A stretch of 45,703 nt of DNA from Burkholderiaceae bacterium (GCA_019232795.1 JAFANH010000041.1:1-45703), one strand, 5' to 3'. Numbered from the stretch's first letter, positions 24,846 to 33,959 are shown. Numbers and translations: made by a program. The notes: a model not told the origin generated them from the sequence alone.

Positions 24846-25304
24846 CTATAGTCTTTTCCCGTAGACGATGAATCCGGAACGGTCGGCCACACGGTTGTAC
24901 AACGCCTGCGCGGTCAGATTCGTTTCATGCGTTTGCCAGTATACGCGTGGCGACCCCGCTGCGCCAGCCTGCTCATAGACAGCTTCGATCAGGGCGCGAC
25001 CAACTCCTTGACCACGCGCTGCATCGGCCGTGAACAGGTCTTGCAGATAACAGACCGGCGCAAGTGCGGTGGTGCTACGGTGAAACAGGTAGTGGACCAG
25101 TCCGATCAATGTGCCTTCGCGCTCGGCCACCAGTGCATGTACGGGTTCGCTAGCGTCTAAAAAGCGGTTCCAAGTCGTTTCAGTGATTTCCTCGGCCAGC
25201 GCGGTTTCTCCGCTGCGACCGTAGAAAGCATTGTAGCCATCCCACAGTGGCTGCCAGGCGGCGCGGTCGGAACGCCGAATAGCGCGGACATTGAAGGCCT
25301 CCAT
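24846..25304 (-). CDS. GNAT-family N-acetyltransferase
   Basis: A 152-residue acetyl-CoA-dependent acyltransferase. The central strand CYLQDLFTADAARGQGVGRAL contains the Q/R-x-x-G-x-G/A acetyl-CoA loop (RGQGVG), and the C-terminal part YWQTHETNLTAQALYNRVA is the usual helix alpha-4 region. The ATG at 25304 overlaps the stop codon of the upstream FAD-enzyme gene by one base (TGATG), indicating coupled translation. A TTG one codon earlier is less likely. The acceptor substrate is unknown. Confidence 0.9.
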   Translation of the reverse strand: MEAFNVRAIRRSDRAAWQPLWDGYNAFYGRSGETALAEEITETTWNRFLDASEPVHALVAEREGTLIGLVHYLFHRSTTALAPVCYLQDLFTADAARGQGVGRALIEAVYEQAGAAGSPRVYWQTHETNLTAQALYNRVADRSGFIVYGKRL

Positions 25305-26710
25305 CAAATCACTTTCCCGGGATTCATCAGGTTGAGCGGATCAAGCGCGCGCTTGATGGTGCGCATCAAGTTCAATTCGATCTCTGATTTGTAACGCTGG
25401 ATCTCGTCGCGCTTGAGCGCGCCCAAGCCATGCTCGGCCGATATCGAACCGCCGAAGCGGTGCACGCTGTCATGGACGATCAAGTTGACTTCCGGCTGGC
25501 GTGCAATGAAGGCCAGGTCCGAAGTGCCTTCCGGCGGTGAGACGTTGTAGTGCAGGTTACCGTCGCCGAGATGACCGAAGGTCACCATGCGGCAGTCGGG
25601 GAAAGCCTTCTGCAGCAGCCGGTCGGTGACGCCTATGAATTCGCCGATGCGAGCGATGGGGATGGAAATGTCGTGCTTGACGTTCTTGCCCTCGGTCGCC
25701 TGCGCCAGCGAGATGTGCTCACGCAAGCTCCACAGCGCGTTCGATTGCGCCAGCGAAGAAGCCAGCACGGCGTCAACGATGATTTCCTGTTCGAGCGCGG
25801 CGCCGATCACGGCTTCCAGGATGCCGGTCGCGTGTTCTATCGATTCGCTGTCGGATAGTTCCAGCAGCACGTATTGCGGATGGCGCTCGGCAAACGGTTG
25901 GCGGATTTGCGGAAAATGCTTGGCAACGAGCTGCAGGCACATGTCCGACATCAATTCGAAGCCGGTCAGGCTGGCACCGCAATGGGCTTGCGCCAGTGTC
26001 AGCAGCTTCAAGGCGTCGTCGGGCGTGGACAGCGCGGCCAGCGCGGTCAGTTCGGCTTTCGGCTGCGGGAACAGCTTGAGCACGGCCGCGGTGATGATGC
26101 CCAGCGTGCCTTCCGCGCCGATGAACAGGTCGCGCAAATCGTAGCCGGTATTGTCCTTGCGCAGGCCGCGCAAGCCGTCCCATACCTCACCTTGCGGCGT
26201 CACCACTTCCAGTCCCAGGCACAGCTCGCGCGTATTCCCGTAACGCAGCACAGCAGTGCCGCCGGCATTGGTCGACAGGTTTCCGCCTATAGTGCAGCTG
26301 CCTTCTGCCGCCAGCGACAGCGGGAACAGGCGCCCGGCTTCGGCGGCGGTTTTTTGCATGTTTTCCAGGATGCAGCCCGATTCGACGGTCATGGTGTTGT
26401 TGACCGTGTCGACGGCGCGCACGCGATTCAGGCGGGTCAGCGACAGCACGATGGCTGTACCGCTGTCGTCGGGAACACTGCCCAAAACCAGGCCCGTATT
26501 GCCGCCTTGCGGCACCAGCGGCACGCGAAAGGCATTGCAGAGGCGCACCACGGCAGCAACTTCTGCGGTCGTGCCGGGGCGTACCACGGCCAGTGCCTTG
26601 CCGGTGAAGCGCTGGCGCCAATCGGTGAGATAGCCGGCCATGTCGGCCGCTTCGGTCAATACATACGTGGCGCCGATGGCGGCACGGCATTGCTCTAGAA
26701 ATTCGCTCAT
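25304..26710 (-). CDS. FAD-linked D-2-hydroxyacid dehydrogenase (GlcD/D2HGDH-like)
   Basis: A 468-residue flavoprotein of the VAO/PCMH fold. The FAD domain contains VPQGGNTGLVLGSVP at about 65-79, and GNLSTNAGG and RKDNTGYDLRDLFIGAEGTLG further on. The C-terminal cap has the FGHLGDGNLHYNV metal/substrate motif, SAEHGLG, and LMNPGKVI at the end. It oxidises a D-2-hydroxyacid such as D-2-hydroxyglutarate or D-lactate to the 2-keto acid, passing electrons to ETF or a quinone. Which acid cannot be told. ATG 26710 overlaps the DUF2069 stop by four bases, and the GNAT start overlaps its own stop. Confidence 0.93.
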   Translation of the reverse strand: MSEFLEQCRAAIGATYVLTEAADMAGYLTDWRQRFTGKALAVVRPGTTAEVAAVVRLCNAFRVPLVPQGGNTGLVLGSVPDDSGTAIVLSLTRLNRVRAVDTVNNTMTVESGCILENMQKTAAEAGRLFPLSLAAEGSCTIGGNLSTNAGGTAVLRYGNTRELCLGLEVVTPQGEVWDGLRGLRKDNTGYDLRDLFIGAEGTLGIITAAVLKLFPQPKAELTALAALSTPDDALKLLTLAQAHCGASLTGFELMSDMCLQLVAKHFPQIRQPFAERHPQYVLLELSDSESIEHATGILEAVIGAALEQEIIVDAVLASSLAQSNALWSLREHISLAQATEGKNVKHDISIPIARIGEFIGVTDRLLQKAFPDCRMVTFGHLGDGNLHYNVSPPEGTSDLAFIARQPEVNLIVHDSVHRFGGSISAEHGLGALKRDEIQRYKSEIELNLMRTIKRALDPLNLMNPGKVI

Positions 26711-27111
26711 TCAGAAACCTTGGGGACGGAAGCTTTGCTGATGGCCTGCCGCGCCAATTCCTTGGCGGCGCGTTTGACCGGACGCAGATAGGAGAGGATA
26801 AAGACGAAAAACATGCAGCTCAGGCCGACCTCGAACCAGCCCATTGTAGCGGACGGCCCCTTGTCGCTGGTGGCGCGCACGATGCCCTCGCAGAAATACA
26901 GCAGTATCAGCATGGACGACCACTGCATGGTGTAGACATCGCGCTTGACGACGCCTGCCAGCGGCAGCAGCAAGGGAAGCGTTTTCAGGATCAGCCAGGA
27001 GCCGCCCGGACGCAGCGGCGCCAATACCCACTCCCAGGCAACGCACAAGGCAATCAGCGCCAGCAGGCTCACGACGGCGCCCCAATGGCAGATCTTTTGC
27101 GTATTTTGCAT
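26707..27111 (-). CDS. DUF2069 inner-membrane protein
   Basis: A 134-residue membrane protein with four predicted hydrophobic segments (about 11-31, 39-55, 63-79 and 91-109) and a basic C-terminus. The pattern, including LPLLLPLAGVVKRDVYTMQW and the acidic YFCEGIVRA, is that of DUF2069, a small family usually found beside wrbA in betaproteobacteria. ATG 27111 with AAGGGA upstream is chosen over longer frames that would overlap wrbA. It follows wrbA by 14 bp and overlaps the next gene by ATGA. Function unknown. Confidence 0.9.
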   Translation of the reverse strand: MQNTQKICHWGAVVSLLALIALCVAWEWVLAPLRPGGSWLILKTLPLLLPLAGVVKRDVYTMQWSSMLILLYFCEGIVRATSDKGPSATMGWFEVGLSCMFFVFILSYLRPVKRAAKELARQAISKASVPKVSE

Positions 27112-27125
27112 GTGGTTCGGTTCCC

Positions 27126-27818
<693 letters not shown>

Positions 27819-27857
27819 CTACACTACCTGCGACTTTGTCCGCCTACGCATTGATTG

Positions 27858-29123
27858 ATGAATTCACCGAATCCTTCGTCCACCCGCTGGTCCGATCTCT
27901 ACGATCTCTATCGCTTCGGCCGCCGCCGGCTCAAAGAGGAACGCCTGCCGCAAGTGGCCGGCGGCCTGACGTTTACCACCGTGCTGGCGCTGGTGCCGAT
28001 GTTGACGATCGCGTTCGCAATCTTCACCCACTTCCCGATGTTCGAGACTTTCCGCACTTCGCTGGAAGCCTATTTCATCCACAACCTGATCCCGGCGACC
28101 ATATCCAATACCATACTCGGTTACCTGAGTGTGTTCGCCGACAAGGCCAGCCGTTTGTCGCTGGTCGGCGCTGTGGCGCTGCTGGTGACGACCATGACCA
28201 CCATGGCGCTGGTGGAGCGCACCTTCAACCATGTTTGGCGGGTCAAGACCAAGCGCCCGCTGATGCAGCGGCTGATGGTCTATTGGACCACGATTACTGT
28301 GGGGCCGCTGCTGGTCGGTGCTTCGATCACATTGACCTCCCATCTGGCACGTGTGACGGAAGGGGTAATCACCAGTGTGCCGACTTTTCCGCTGTTGAGC
28401 GGCGTTTTTTATACGCTGGTGTCGATTGCCTTGACTACCATTGCGTTCACCTCCGCCTATATGGTCATACCCAACCGTTTCGTCGACAGGCGAGATGCTG
28501 CGTGGGGCGGTCTGGTGGCGGCGGTCGCCTTTGAAATCGCCAAACGCTTATTTGCCGTGTTCATCGCGCGCTTCCCCACTTACACCGTGATTTACGGTGC
28601 GCTGGCGGCGATCCCCATTTTCCTGGTCTGGGTGTACACCTGTTGGCTGATCATTCTGGTTTGTGCGGTCATTGTCGCTGCACTGCCGGTGGTCAAATAC
28701 GAGCGCTGGTGGCATAGGCCGACCCCCGGCAGTGCCTTCGTCGACGCCATGGCGGTGTTGAAGGTACTTGCCGATGTCCGGGCCGGCGGGGCGAGCGCCG
28801 CCGCCGATGCGGCGATGATCAGGGAACAGACCCGGTTGGGGTTCGATGAATCCGAGCGTCTGCTGCAAACCATGCTCGACGCCGGCTGGGTCGGGCGGAT
28901 CAAGGTCGATACGGCGGGCCGCACGCAATGGGGCAAGCGTTTGACCGAAGGCCTGGATTGCTGGGCTCTGCTGGCCAATCCGCAGCAATTGCGGGTGGCC
29001 GATGTCTACAGGCTGTTTGTGTTCAACGCGGCTGGCAATCCGGCCCTGGCGCGCCAAGTCGAGGATGCGATCGAACAGGGGCTCAATGAAACGCTGACAG
29101 CGCATTTTGCGCGGCAAGCCTGA
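27858..29123 (+). CDS. YihY/BrkB family inner-membrane protein
   Basis: A 421-residue protein formerly called ribonuclease BN-like. After a cytosolic start, LPQVAGGLTFTTVLALVPMLT opens the six-helix YihY domain. Further segments include LVERTFNHVWRV, WGGLVAAVAFEIAKRLFAVFI and IYGALAAIPIFLVWVYTCWLIIL, all typical. The last 120 residues form a soluble winged-helix-like extension (REQTRLGFDESERLLQTMLDAGWV) common in betaproteobacterial members. ATG 27858 is preferred over a TTG one codon earlier. The gene is divergent from wrbA. The biochemical role is not settled. Confidence 0.9.
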   Translation: MNSPNPSSTRWSDLYDLYRFGRRRLKEERLPQVAGGLTFTTVLALVPMLTIAFAIFTHFPMFETFRTSLEAYFIHNLIPATISNTILGYLSVFADKASRLSLVGAVALLVTTMTTMALVERTFNHVWRVKTKRPLMQRLMVYWTTITVGPLLVGASITLTSHLARVTEGVITSVPTFPLLSGVFYTLVSIALTTIAFTSAYMVIPNRFVDRRDAAWGGLVAAVAFEIAKRLFAVFIARFPTYTVIYGALAAIPIFLVWVYTCWLIILVCAVIVAALPVVKYERWWHRPTPGSAFVDAMAVLKVLADVRAGGASAAADAAMIREQTRLGFDESERLLQTMLDAGWVGRIKVDTAGRTQWGKRLTEGLDCWALLANPQQLRVADVYRLFVFNAAGNPALARQVEDAIEQGLNETLTAHFARQA

Positions 29124-29133
29124 GAACCTGCTT

Positions 29134-29237
29134 AGAGGCTGTTGCAAAATTACCCTGGCGATGTTGCCGCTCCTTGCCGTACTACATGTACTGTCTGCGT
29201 CGCGGCGCCTACCCAGGCTAATTTTGCAACAGCCTCT
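29134..29237. repeat. 104-bp palindromic element with 19-bp perfect inverted ends
   Basis: AGAGGCTGTTGCAAAATTA (29134-29152) is matched exactly by its reverse complement at 29219-29237. Between them is a GC-rich segment with an inner GTACTACATGTAC hairpin. It begins 10 bp after the YihY stop and could act as its terminator. Size and ends resemble a miniature inverted-repeat element; no target duplication is evident. Confidence 0.75.
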
Positions 29238-29255
29238 TGGTATTTTACTGCGCGA

Positions 29256-29370
29256 CCCTCAGTCGCCGCTGGCCCGCGCGGCGCCAAACGGTGATCAAAA
29301 TCCTCATGTACTCCGGTACATTCCGGTTTTCCGCACTGTTTGACGCTGCGCTGCGGGCGACAACTGAGGG
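29256..29370. repeat. 115-bp palindromic intergenic element
   Basis: CCCTCAGT (29256-29263) pairs with ACTGAGGG (29363-29370), the pairing continues inwards through TCGCC/GGCGA with bulges, and the apex is ATGTAC-TCCG-GTACAT. It is separate in sequence from the element at 29134-29237, so two different repeat types sit side by side in a 298-bp gap. It resembles long extragenic palindromes common in Burkholderiales. Confidence 0.65.
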
Positions 29371-29421
29371 CCGCTCGCTACAGATCCTGAACAGGTTCCA
29401 GCAGAATCCAAATTGGACGAC

Positions 29422-29739
29422 TCAAAACGATGCCTGGCCGGTCAGCATCTGCCAGTACATGACCCAATCGCCCATCAGGGAATAAAGCGGGTGGCGAAAC
29501 GTGGCGGGACGGTTCTTTTCGAATGCGAAATGGCCGATCCAGGCAAAACCGTAACCGCACACAAGAGCCGCTGGGAACCACCAGGGATTTGCAGTTAGAA
29601 TGAGCGCCACCAGGCAGGCGAGCACCAGTGTGGAACCGACGAAATGGAGTTCGCGGCAGATCCGGTTGGAATGTTCGCTCAAGTAGTACGGATAGAATTC
29701 GGCGAACGATTCGAATTTCTCATGTATGGCGGTCGACAT
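29422..29739 (-). CDS. Mpo1-like (DUF962) membrane protein
   Basis: A 105-residue protein of the Mpo1/YGL010w family. Family hallmarks are visible: FYPYYLSEHSNRICRELHFV with conserved His residues, two hydrophobic segments at about 40-70, then WIGHFAFEKNRPATFRHP and LMGDWVMY. Yeast Mpo1 is an iron-dependent dioxygenase that removes one carbon from 2-hydroxy fatty acids (alpha-oxidation); the bacterial role is unproven. ATG 29739 with GAGGAA upstream is preferred to an in-frame start five codons earlier. It is divergent from modA. Confidence 0.88.
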   Translation of the reverse strand: MSTAIHEKFESFAEFYPYYLSEHSNRICRELHFVGSTLVLACLVALILTANPWWFPAALVCGYGFAWIGHFAFEKNRPATFRHPLYSLMGDWVMYWQMLTGQASF

Positions 29740-29810
29740 CGGTTCCTCGCGCAAGAACTTTTAAGTAGATTAAACCCGCTTTGCAACTGCTGCAACAAAA
29801 AAACTGAACG

Positions 29811-30569
29811 ATGAAGAGTAACGCGTCGAAAGCGATTGCCGCCATATTGTTGCTGTGCACCAGCGCCGTCGTCTGCGCCGACCCGCTCAACATCGCTGTG
29901 GCCGCGAGTCTGCAATACGTGTTCAAGGACCTGCAGGCGGAATTCAAGAAAGTCAGCGGCCAGGACGTGCACGCGAGTTTCAATGCGTCCGGCAAATTTG
30001 CGGCCCAGATCATGAACGGGGCACCGTTCGACGTATTTTTGTCGGCCGACGTGGAATTTCCCGCAAAACTGTACGAAGCGGGTTTCGCGGTCGAGAAGCC
30101 CAAGGTGTATGCCTTCGGAGCCTTGGTATTGTGGACCATGAAGAATCTCGATCTGCGCGATTGGGGTAGGACCGTCAGTGCCGCCGGTTTGGGTAAGATC
30201 GCCGTGGCCAATCCGCAGACCGCGCCTTACGGACGCGCCACCATGACGGCGCTGAGCCGCGCTGGACTCGACGCTGTGGTGAAGGACAAGCTGGTGTTTG
30301 GCGAAAGCATTGCACAAACCAATCAATATATTTATTCGGGTGTGGCAGACGTGGGGTTTACCGCCGAATCCGTGGTGCTGTCCCCCGAATTGGCCGGGAA
30401 GGGAAAGTGGGTCGCGCTGCCGCGGAACGCGTATGAGCCTATTGCCCAGGGAGTGGTGATTCTCAAGCACAGTCAACAGGCCAACGCGGCGCTCGCACGG
30501 CAGTTTGTCGATTTTCTCTTCTCCGGAGCCGCGCGCACCATATTGGCCAATGCGGGATACACGCAATGA
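29811..30569 (+). CDS. modA: Molybdate ABC transporter periplasmic binding protein
   Basis: A 252-residue solute-binding protein with a signal peptide (residues 1-23, VVCADP). The mature start LNIAVAASLQYVFKDL and FNASGKFAAQIMNGAPFDVFLSAD are the oxyanion-binding segments of ModA. TAPYGRATMTAL and DVGFTAESVV complete the site. It captures molybdate or tungstate for the ModBC transporter encoded downstream. Its stop overlaps the next start by ATGA. No ModE-type operator is visible in the 71-bp upstream gap. Confidence 0.94.
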   Translation: MKSNASKAIAAILLLCTSAVVCADPLNIAVAASLQYVFKDLQAEFKKVSGQDVHASFNASGKFAAQIMNGAPFDVFLSADVEFPAKLYEAGFAVEKPKVYAFGALVLWTMKNLDLRDWGRTVSAAGLGKIAVANPQTAPYGRATMTALSRAGLDAVVKDKLVFGESIAQTNQYIYSGVADVGFTAESVVLSPELAGKGKWVALPRNAYEPIAQGVVILKHSQQANAALARQFVDFLFSGAARTILANAGYTQ

Positions 30570-30976
30570 ATAGATTGAGAGGGGAAATTTCCGCGATTGA
30601 GTCATGCGGCAGCGTTGCCCTGGTCGACGTGCGCGTCGGCGAACGCCGCTATGCAGCCACCTTGCTCGGCGCGGGAGGGAAGGCGGCAAGCTGGCGGCCG
30701 GGGCAGGCCATCAGCCTGCTGTTCAATGAAACCGAGGTGGCGCTTGCCAAAAACCTGACTGGTTTGATCAGCCTGCGCAATCGCCTGCCGGGGACCGTGA
30801 CGGCGGTGGAGCGTGGGCAAGTGCTGAGCAGGGTCTGTTTTGACGTAGATGGGATCGAGGTCGCGGCCGTCATCACAAGCCGTTCGCTGGATATGCTCGC
30901 TCTGGCAATTGGCGATCGCGTGGAAGGTCTGGTCAAAGCCAATGAAATGCATGTGGTGGAGGATGTGGCACCATGA
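30566..30976 (+). CDS. Stand-alone di-Mop (TOBE) molybdate-binding protein
   Basis: A 136-residue cytoplasmic protein made of two Mop/TOBE domains of about 68 residues: the first RGEISAIESCGSVALVDVRV to about 68, the second starting at RNRLPGTVTAVERGQVLSRV. Both carry the strand pattern and an ISxx-like segment (AISLLFNETEVALAKNLTG and ITSRSLDMLALAIGDRVEGLVKANEMHVV). Such molbindins store or buffer molybdate; similar domains occur in ModE and at the end of ModC. The gene overlaps modA and modB by four bases each, so it is translated with the transporter. Confidence 0.88.
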   Translation: MNRLRGEISAIESCGSVALVDVRVGERRYAATLLGAGGKAASWRPGQAISLLFNETEVALAKNLTGLISLRNRLPGTVTAVERGQVLSRVCFDVDGIEVAAVITSRSLDMLALAIGDRVEGLVKANEMHVVEDVAP

Positions 30977-31659
30977 GGCCGGATTGGCAGCCCTTGCTCC
31001 TGACTTTCCAATTGGCCATGACATCGACCTTGGCGCTGCTGCTGATCGGCGTCCCGCTCGGCTACTGGCTGGCCTTTACGAAGACGCGTCTCAAGCCGCT
31101 GGTGGAAACCATGGTCGGCATGCCGCTGGTGTTGCCGCCGTCCGTGTTGGGATTTTATCTGCTTTTGGCTTTCAGCCCCCAGCACGCATTCGGACTGTGG
31201 CTGGAGCATTGGCTGCATATTCGTTTGGTGTTCAGCTTCGCCGGGCTGGTGCTGGGATCGGTGATCTTCAGTCTGCCGTTCATGGTGCAACCGATCCAGG
31301 CGGGATTCGAGGCTTTGCCGGCCTCGCTCGCAGAGGCTTCGCGCACGCTTGGCAAATCCGAATGGACAACCGTGCGGCGCGTGCTGCTGCCGAACATGAA
31401 GCCGTCTTTATTGACAGGAGCGGTATTGAGTTTCGCGCATGCGATTGGTGAATTCGGCGTGGTGCTGATGATAGGCGGGAATATTCCGGGCGTGACGCGC
31501 GTGGCTTCCATCGCCATTTACGACGAAGTCGAGAGCCTGCACTATGCCGCCGCAAATTTTTATGCGGCGGTATTGCTGGGCGTATCGTTTGCGATCCTGT
31601 TTTGTGTGTACCTGCTCAATCGGCGCTGGCGTGAGCGCGCGGCTCTGGAGGGCTCCTGA
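30973..31659 (+). CDS. modB: Molybdate ABC transporter permease
   Basis: A 228-residue inner-membrane permease with five or six hydrophobic segments. MPLVLPPSVLGFYLL and the cytoplasmic coupling loop EASRTLGKSEWTTVRRVLLP (EAA motif) are characteristic of ModB. FAHAIGEFGVVLMIGGNIPG follows the loop. Its start overlaps the di-Mop stop (ATGA), and modC begins right after its stop. Confidence 0.95.
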   Translation: MRPDWQPLLLTFQLAMTSTLALLLIGVPLGYWLAFTKTRLKPLVETMVGMPLVLPPSVLGFYLLLAFSPQHAFGLWLEHWLHIRLVFSFAGLVLGSVIFSLPFMVQPIQAGFEALPASLAEASRTLGKSEWTTVRRVLLPNMKPSLLTGAVLSFAHAIGEFGVVLMIGGNIPGVTRVASIAIYDEVESLHYAAANFYAAVLLGVSFAILFCVYLLNRRWRERAALEGS

Positions 31660-31660
31660 A

Positions 31661-32536
31661 TTGATCGATATTGACCTCCGTAAGGCATTGCAAGGCGCTG
31701 GTGGGCGGCTGGACTTGCATTTTCAGGCGACATTGCCCTCCGTGGGCATTGTCGCGTTGACCGGTCTATCCGGAGCCGGAAAGACTACCGTATTGCGTAT
31801 GCTGGCAGGCTTGACGGCGCCCGACGGCGGCCGCATTGTTCTCGATGGCGAGGTGTGGTTCGACTCTGCGCGGGGTGTTGATTTGGCGCCGCGGCATCGT
31901 TCTGCAGGCATGGTATTCCATGACGCGGCGCTGTTCCCGAATCTGACCGTGCGCGAGAACGTTGCCTATGCGCTCGAACGCGAAGAACAGGAATGGCTGA
32001 ACGAACTGATCGAGCTGGCGGGCCTGGGCGGCTTGCAGCAGCGTCTGCCGGCGACACTCTCGGGCGGACAGAAGCAACGCGTCGCGCTGGCGCGCGCAGT
32101 CGCCCGGAGGCCCAAGCTGCTGCTGCTCGACGAACCGCTATCGGCGCTCGATATCCGCACGCGTGCGCAATTGCAGAAGGAACTGTTGAGCTTGCAGCAG
32201 CGGCTGGGATTTTGCGCGTTGCTGGTCAGTCACGATCTGGGAGAGGTGTTTCGGCTCGCACAGCAAGTGTTGCGCCTGGATGGCGGCCGTGTCGCGCACG
32301 GCGGGACACCGGCCGAAGTTTTTTTGTCGGAACAGCCGGCGGGCAGATTGAATGTACAGGCGCAGGTGTTGGCCTTGCGGCGCGAGGAGGTGGTGGCCGT
32401 CGCTTCGTTGCTGATCGGTGCCGACATAGTCGACGTGATCGTATCGAAAAACGAGGCGGAAACTTTGCGTCCAGGCGAGATGGTGTCTATTTCCGCGAAA
32501 GTCTTCAGTTCACTTATCTCCAGAAATGCGCAGTGA
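31661..32536 (+). CDS. modC: Molybdate ABC transporter ATP-binding protein
   Basis: A 291-residue ATPase. A TTG start at 31661, one base after the modB stop and following GGAGGG, gives LIDIDLRKALQGAGG, the normal beginning; ATG starts further upstream lie inside modB. Walker A GLSGAGKTT is at 35-43, followed by the Q-loop region, the signature LSGGQKQRVALARA, Walker B LLLLDEPLSALD and the switch His in LVSHDLGE. About 65 residues after the ATPase form one TOBE domain. It is shorter than E. coli ModC (352), and the separate di-Mop gene may compensate. Confidence 0.92.
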   Translation: MIDIDLRKALQGAGGRLDLHFQATLPSVGIVALTGLSGAGKTTVLRMLAGLTAPDGGRIVLDGEVWFDSARGVDLAPRHRSAGMVFHDAALFPNLTVRENVAYALEREEQEWLNELIELAGLGGLQQRLPATLSGGQKQRVALARAVARRPKLLLLDEPLSALDIRTRAQLQKELLSLQQRLGFCALLVSHDLGEVFRLAQQVLRLDGGRVAHGGTPAEVFLSEQPAGRLNVQAQVLALRREEVVAVASLLIGADIVDVIVSKNEAETLRPGEMVSISAKVFSSLISRNAQ

Positions 32537-32837
32537 CCGTGCCGTTCCGGCTCGCATGATCAAGGCGGCGGTAAAAGGGACATGATGTAAAGAAGCGACA
32601 CGAAATATTTCATGAAATTTCCTATGATGGTTTTGCCGGAAGAGCCAGGGAAGGCCATTCTCAGCATACGGCCGTTGGACGGCAATCCCACTTGTTCCAA
32701 GACTGCGGACTGCACTCCGAGACAGTCCGGCTGACGGGAAATTCCCTCTGTGCCGCGTACTCCGGCGCGTGGACAGTATGCGCGAATTCGCGCTATGATT
32801 TAAACGCGGACGCCGGCAGACTTGACGAGCACGGTGC
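32537..32837. other. 301-bp gap between modC and the diguanylate cyclase gene
   Basis: No gene seen. It holds a 7-bp hairpin CGGACTG/CAGTCCG (32706-32712 with 32723-32729), a palindromic GAAATATTTC near 32610, and a promoter at 32770-32799. There is no intrinsic terminator with a T run for the mod operon. Confidence 0.55.
32770..32799 (+). promoter_or_regulatory. Sigma-70-like promoter with a 14-bp palindrome in its spacer
   Basis: TGGACA (32770-32775), 18 bp, then TATGAT (32794-32799). The spacer contains the perfect palindrome GCGCGAATTCGCGC (32780-32793), abutting the -10 hexamer, a place where a bound repressor would block RNA polymerase. The predicted transcript starts about 30 bp before the diguanylate cyclase ORF. 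Confidence 0.5.
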
Positions 32838-33959
32838 ATGCTCCGGTCAAGTACTCGTTGCGGTCCGCCGCCCTTTCTGCGAATCGGACAACTACTGGAT
32901 GTTCACAGGCCCTGGATGGACGCGCTCATCAGACACATGGTTGGTATCACCGGTCAACGTGACCATCGGTTACTGGAAATATCGGTGGTGCGTGCTCTGC
33001 ACGAGCTGGCCGAGGCTGCGAGGGTGCGTGCATTCGCGATATTCAATATCGACGAGGACCTGTATGTGCGGCCGCGCGTGTGGATGCAAAACGGCCGCAT
33101 CATCAGCAGCGAAGAGGCAACGGGCGAAGACCACGGCGGCGATTCGATCGCCGCTTTTCCCGCATTGCAGGCCTGCATCTCCGGGCACGTCAACTGCGCT
33201 GAAGAAACGACAGCCGAAGGAGAAAGCGTTCTGTGGTTGCCGATATGGCTCAACGACAAGGTAAGTTCCTGTCTGCAGATTTCCAATCCCATGCCTTTCT
33301 CGAAATCCGCGCGCGATGTGATAGAGGGCATCATTGGCGTCTATCGCAACTATCATAGCCTGCTCGATTACAGTGAACGCGACTCCCTTACCGGGCTGCT
33401 CAATCGCAAAACCTTCGACGAGAAGTTCGCCCGGATGGCCATGGAGAGCGTGCCGGCCGATCATCATGCGGGCAGCGAGCGCAGGCAGGGCATGCATGTT
33501 CCCGAGCAGTGGTTGGCGGTGGCCGATGTCGATCACTTCAAGAGCGTCAATGACCGTTTTGGCCACCTGTATGGCGACGAAGTGCTGATTTTGATTGCCA
33601 ATATGCTGCGCCGCTCGTTTCGCGACCACGATCGCATCTTCCGCTTTGGCGGAGAAGAATTCGTGATATTACTGCGCTCGACCTCGCGTGACGATGCGCG
33701 CAAGGCTTTCGAACGATTTCGGGCCGAGGTCGAGCGGCAGCAGTTTCCACAGGTCGGACGCATGACCGTCAGCCTGGGTTTTGCGCGCATCAACGCACGG
33801 GAAACGCCCGTCATGTTGCTCGGCAATGCCGACCGGGCGCTCTACTACGCAAAGATCAACGGCCGGAATCGAGTGTGCAGTTTCGAGGAATTGGTGCAGA
33901 GCGGAGAATTGCAGGTTGCAATGGCACAGGCATCGGCCGAATTCTTCTTCGATAGCTAA
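32838..33959 (+). CDS. Diguanylate cyclase with N-terminal GAF-like domain
   Basis: Up to 373 residues. The N-terminal 170 residues look like a soluble sensory domain (GAF-like; ISVVRALHELAEAARVRAFAIF), and no membrane segment is present. The GGDEF domain starts near 185 with DSLTGLLNRKTF. The active-site loop is GGEEF at about 271-275, an active variant, preceded by RDHD at the spacing of the inhibitory RxxD site, so product feedback is likely. It makes cyclic di-GMP from GTP. The start is uncertain: ATG 32838 fits the upstream promoter, but ATG 32916 (WMDALIRHM) is possible; neither has a good ribosome site. Confidence 0.9.
   Translation: MLRSSTRCGPPPFLRIGQLLDVHRPWMDALIRHMVGITGQRDHRLLEISVVRALHELAEAARVRAFAIFNIDEDLYVRPRVWMQNGRIISSEEATGEDHGGDSIAAFPALQACISGHVNCAEETTAEGESVLWLPIWLNDKVSSCLQISNPMPFSKSARDVIEGIIGVYRNYHSLLDYSERDSLTGLLNRKTFDEKFARMAMESVPADHHAGSERRQGMHVPEQWLAVADVDHFKSVNDRFGHLYGDEVLILIANMLRRSFRDHDRIFRFGGEEFVILLRSTSRDDARKAFERFRAEVERQQFPQVGRMTVSLGFARINARETPVMLLGNADRALYYAKINGRNRVCSFEELVQSGELQVAMAQASAEFFFDS

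Noticed and set aside
29740-29810. Search for a ModE operator before modA
   Set aside because: No TATATA-type inverted repeat is present; only a short TTGCA/TGCAA palindrome, too weak to call.
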